A DNA stretch of 6,486 nucleotides from Micavibrio sp. UBA5572 (lineage in GTDB: Bacteria > Pseudomonadota > Alphaproteobacteria > Micavibrionales > Micavibrionaceae). A program made the position numbers and the translations under genes. The stretch covers positions 1 to 6,486 of the forward strand of contig DIMG01000003.1 of the NCBI GenBank assembly GCA_002425415.1. The letters are read 5' to 3'. Under the pieces are notes generated by a model, which saw only the letters and a program-made list of their open reading frames with translations, did no database searches and was not told where the DNA came from. This document shows, in pieces, positions 5,561 through 6,486 of the stretch (the first letter of the stretch is position 1; each line of letters begins with the position of its first letter).

Positions 5561-6486
<926 letters not shown>

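Overview
The window looks like a piece of an alphaproteobacterial chromosome of moderate G+C. The evidence is the character of the 23S and 5S rRNA sequences, an IS427-type insertion sequence, GTG starts and AT-rich spacers. The assignment is by recognition, not by alignment, and I cannot name a genus.

Layout. Positions 1-843 hold a complete IS5-family (IS427-group) insertion sequence. Its transposase is on the minus strand, split into two frames joined by a probable -1 ribosomal frameshift. About 150 bp beyond its right end is typA/bipA (996-2831, plus), a ribosome-associated translational GTPase, closed by a strong terminator. A small heat-shock chaperone of the Hsp20 family follows (3040-3546, plus), with a near-perfect Shine-Dalgarno sequence, a possible heat-shock-type promoter and its own terminator.

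From about 3640 onwards everything lies on the minus strand and is best read from right to left. First comes the 3' third of a 23S rRNA gene (6486 to about 5561, running off the window), then a spacer without tRNA, 5S rRNA (5435-5318) and a terminator. Next is a lone secreted solute-binding protein (5112-4264), then tRNA-Arg(CCG) with an encoded CCA end (4221-4145). Last are two overlapping fragments (4111-3815 and 3834-3640) that look like the N- and C-terminal ends of one protein whose middle has been lost.

Most genes concern translation and protein quality control: rRNA, tRNA-Arg, TypA and Hsp20. The binding protein belongs to nutrient uptake, but no permease or ATPase is present. I see no new multi-gene system. 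The points most worth a second look are the broken gene beside the tRNA, the intact IS just upstream of typA, and a paired base change in the 23S helix 89 hairpin.
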